Source: Trichobilharzia regenti (taxonomy: Eukaryota; Platyhelminthes; Trematoda; Strigeidida; Schistosomatidae). From it: 64,000 bases of DNA. The stretch spans positions 75,897,168-75,961,167 of the forward strand of contig OX235270.1 in the NCBI GenBank assembly GCA_944472135.2, read 5' to 3'. This document shows, piece by piece, positions 62,497-64,000 of this stretch. The notes beneath the pieces were generated by a model. It was not told the origin of the DNA. It made no database searches and saw only the letters and a list, made by a program, of their open reading frames with translations. The stretch's first letter is position 1, and every line of letters begins with the position of its first letter. Both the position numbers and the translations under genes were made by a program.

Positions 62497-64000
62497 GTGA
62501 AAGTCTCTGAAAAACCAGTAGGCCAATGTGTTTTATTTTACGGTAAACAAAAGTTAACATGGAAACACGGAATATACTCATTGTGTTTCAAGATATATGA
62601 CAGGACTGCTCAAATTGCCGAAGAAATAAAGGGATATGGTGTAGAAGTGTTAGGGGTCAGTGAAAGCAGATGGAATGAATATGAACTCTCCTTATTATCA
62701 ACTGAAGAGTCAGCTGTCTACTGCTGTCTCCTAGACAACAGTTACAAGCCCCCTGAGCGTGTGGCTATCATGATTTCACGAACAGCGTCAAAAGCTGTAA
62801 TGCAGTGGCAATTGGTTTCATCTGGCATCATGACAACAAGAATCAACTCAAAAAGGAGGAATTCAACAGTTATACAATGCTACGCGACTACAAATAAAGT
62901 AGACCCAGTTGAGAAGAAGAGGAACATAGACAACTGAAAACAGTAATGGACAAGACTCTATCTAGACGGTGACATTAGAAATCTAGTGGGTGATGTGTAT
63001 TCAAAACATGGAGCAGATAATACAAAAAAAACATATTGTTAGTCAAGAAGCACTCGGTGAAATGGATGAGAACGGAAAAATCTCTACAGACTTCTGCACC
63101 TTTGGTGATTGGATGCAGCATGCATTGACACAAGAATATACACAAGACGACATGTGTCTCACCAGATGGACACACCAAAATTAGACAGACTCTATTTTGA
63201 TATCAAGCAGGTGGAGACGTAGATTACTGAACACAAAATAGAAAAGAGCAGCAGATATTTATTCAGATCAATATCTACTACGAATAGCTTTCAAGCTCAA
63301 ATTGAAAGTCTTCAAAGAAACTGGAGATAGACCATAATTCAGGTTTAGCACTTAGAAGCTGAAGGACGGAACTACAAAAGACACCTTCAATGCAGTCATC
63401 AGGAAAAAGTGTGAGAGATATTAGTCAACACCGCCGAGTAAATCTAAGTGGAAGTTCCACGGAAGGGAGCCTGTACAGACGTGTTGGGCAAGAAGAAAAA
63501 ATACGTAAAGAAATAGCTGTCTACATGGGCACATGGAAGCTGATAGAGAAGAGAAGAATGCTGAAGCAGAGGACGGACAAGTGCAGAGATATATATTAAA
63601 GGAGAAGCTGAGTAAAACCTGCAGAGCACTGGAAAAAGGAGGACAAGAGGATGTTATACAGTACACTAGCAGCTAAAGCACAGCAGACTAACAGAGGTGT
63701 AACAACTCATAATAACCAGGCTAATATCCAAGAAGACATCAAGATAGTGAAGGAAACCAAATTTCCAAAGAGGTGAAACAAACAAAACAATGAGCTGTTG
63801 GCTTCAAAGGGCTCATGAGTCGACCAGTATCTACAACTAGCCCAAAAATAAGCCAGAAGACATCGAACAGCCAGTGAACACCAATCTTTCAATAAATCTA
63901 GAAGTTTTGAAGACCATAAAGTTACTAAAAGCTTGGAAAGCGACAGGAACAGATGTAATCCAACTAAATTCACTCATATTGGACACATCTCAACAGATAT
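62497..64000 (+). pseudogene. Decayed RTE-type retrotransposon, endonuclease half, runs off the window
   Basis: The plus frame 62497-62937 reads DRTAQIAEEIKGYGVEVLGV, SESRWNEYELSLLST, VAIMISRTASKAV and NSTVIQCYATTNKVD, the APE-type endonuclease of RTE elements. After frameshifts, 63040-63330 gives MDENGKISTDFCTFGDWM, CLTRWTH and IAFKLKLKVFKETGD. From 63840 on come INLEVLKTIKLLKAWKATGTD and VIQLNSLIL, the start of the reverse transcriptase. Several stops make it non-functional. The end lies beyond 64000. Confidence 0.7.

Overview
The window looks like about 64 kb of AT-rich, intron-rich nuclear DNA from a parasitic flatworm, most likely a schistosome-type blood fluke. The grounds are short exons separated by long introns, GT-AG splice sites, and a dense repeat load of RTE-type and CR1-type retrotransposons, Penelope-like fragments with GIY-YIG endonuclease remains, gypsy-type LTR elements, tRNA-derived SINEs that share a tail with RTE elements, and a SINE carrying a hammerhead-ribozyme-like core. 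The species cannot be fixed from the sequence alone. There are no bacterial operons, no CRISPR arrays and no convincing functional tRNA or rRNA genes. HOST GENES (minus strand). Nearly all host coding sequence belongs to two tandem paralogous units encoding nucleolin-like proteins with a lysine-rich N-terminus and three RRM domains. Unit A runs from about 48.9 kb to 29.3 kb; its last exon was not found. Unit B runs from about 15.2 kb to 1.0 kb and gives a complete 446-residue reading frame over nine exons. The two units have matching exon order and splice phases, and two exon pairs have identical lengths (221 and 104 nt). They could also be one six-RRM locus, because the last exon seen in A can splice in frame to the second exon of B. 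The first coding exon of A (195 nt, 65 codons, phase 0 at both ends) lies in a 667-bp unit repeated about 5.4 times, giving six exon copies. Near the 3' end of B a 78-nt exon is present three times, the last copy carrying the stop codon. MOBILE ELEMENTS. From 0 to 15 kb, the introns of B hold foldback tRNA-like SINEs, RTE-tailed SINEs, Penelope-like remains (one with 92-bp inverted repeats) and a near-identical inverted pair of about 300-bp fragments flanking two RRM exons. At 15.5-19.6 kb lies an apparently intact CR1-type retrotransposon with both reading frames open. From 20 to 45 kb there are 5'-truncated RTE-type copies, hammerhead-type SINEs and another non-LTR fragment. From 49 to 54 kb there is a decayed CR1-like element and a decayed gypsy integrase. 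At 58.35-60.19 kb there is a compact, structurally complete LTR element of 1.83 kb with 195-bp LTRs, 5-bp target duplications and a single 480-codon reading frame fusing gag to a post-integrase-like tail; it sits inside an older Penelope-type repeat. The last 1.5 kb is the decayed 5' half of an RTE-type element running off the window. The points most worth following are the repeated first exon, the single-ORF LTR element, the three-fold 78-nt exon and the inverted repeats that could promote circular RNA from unit B.
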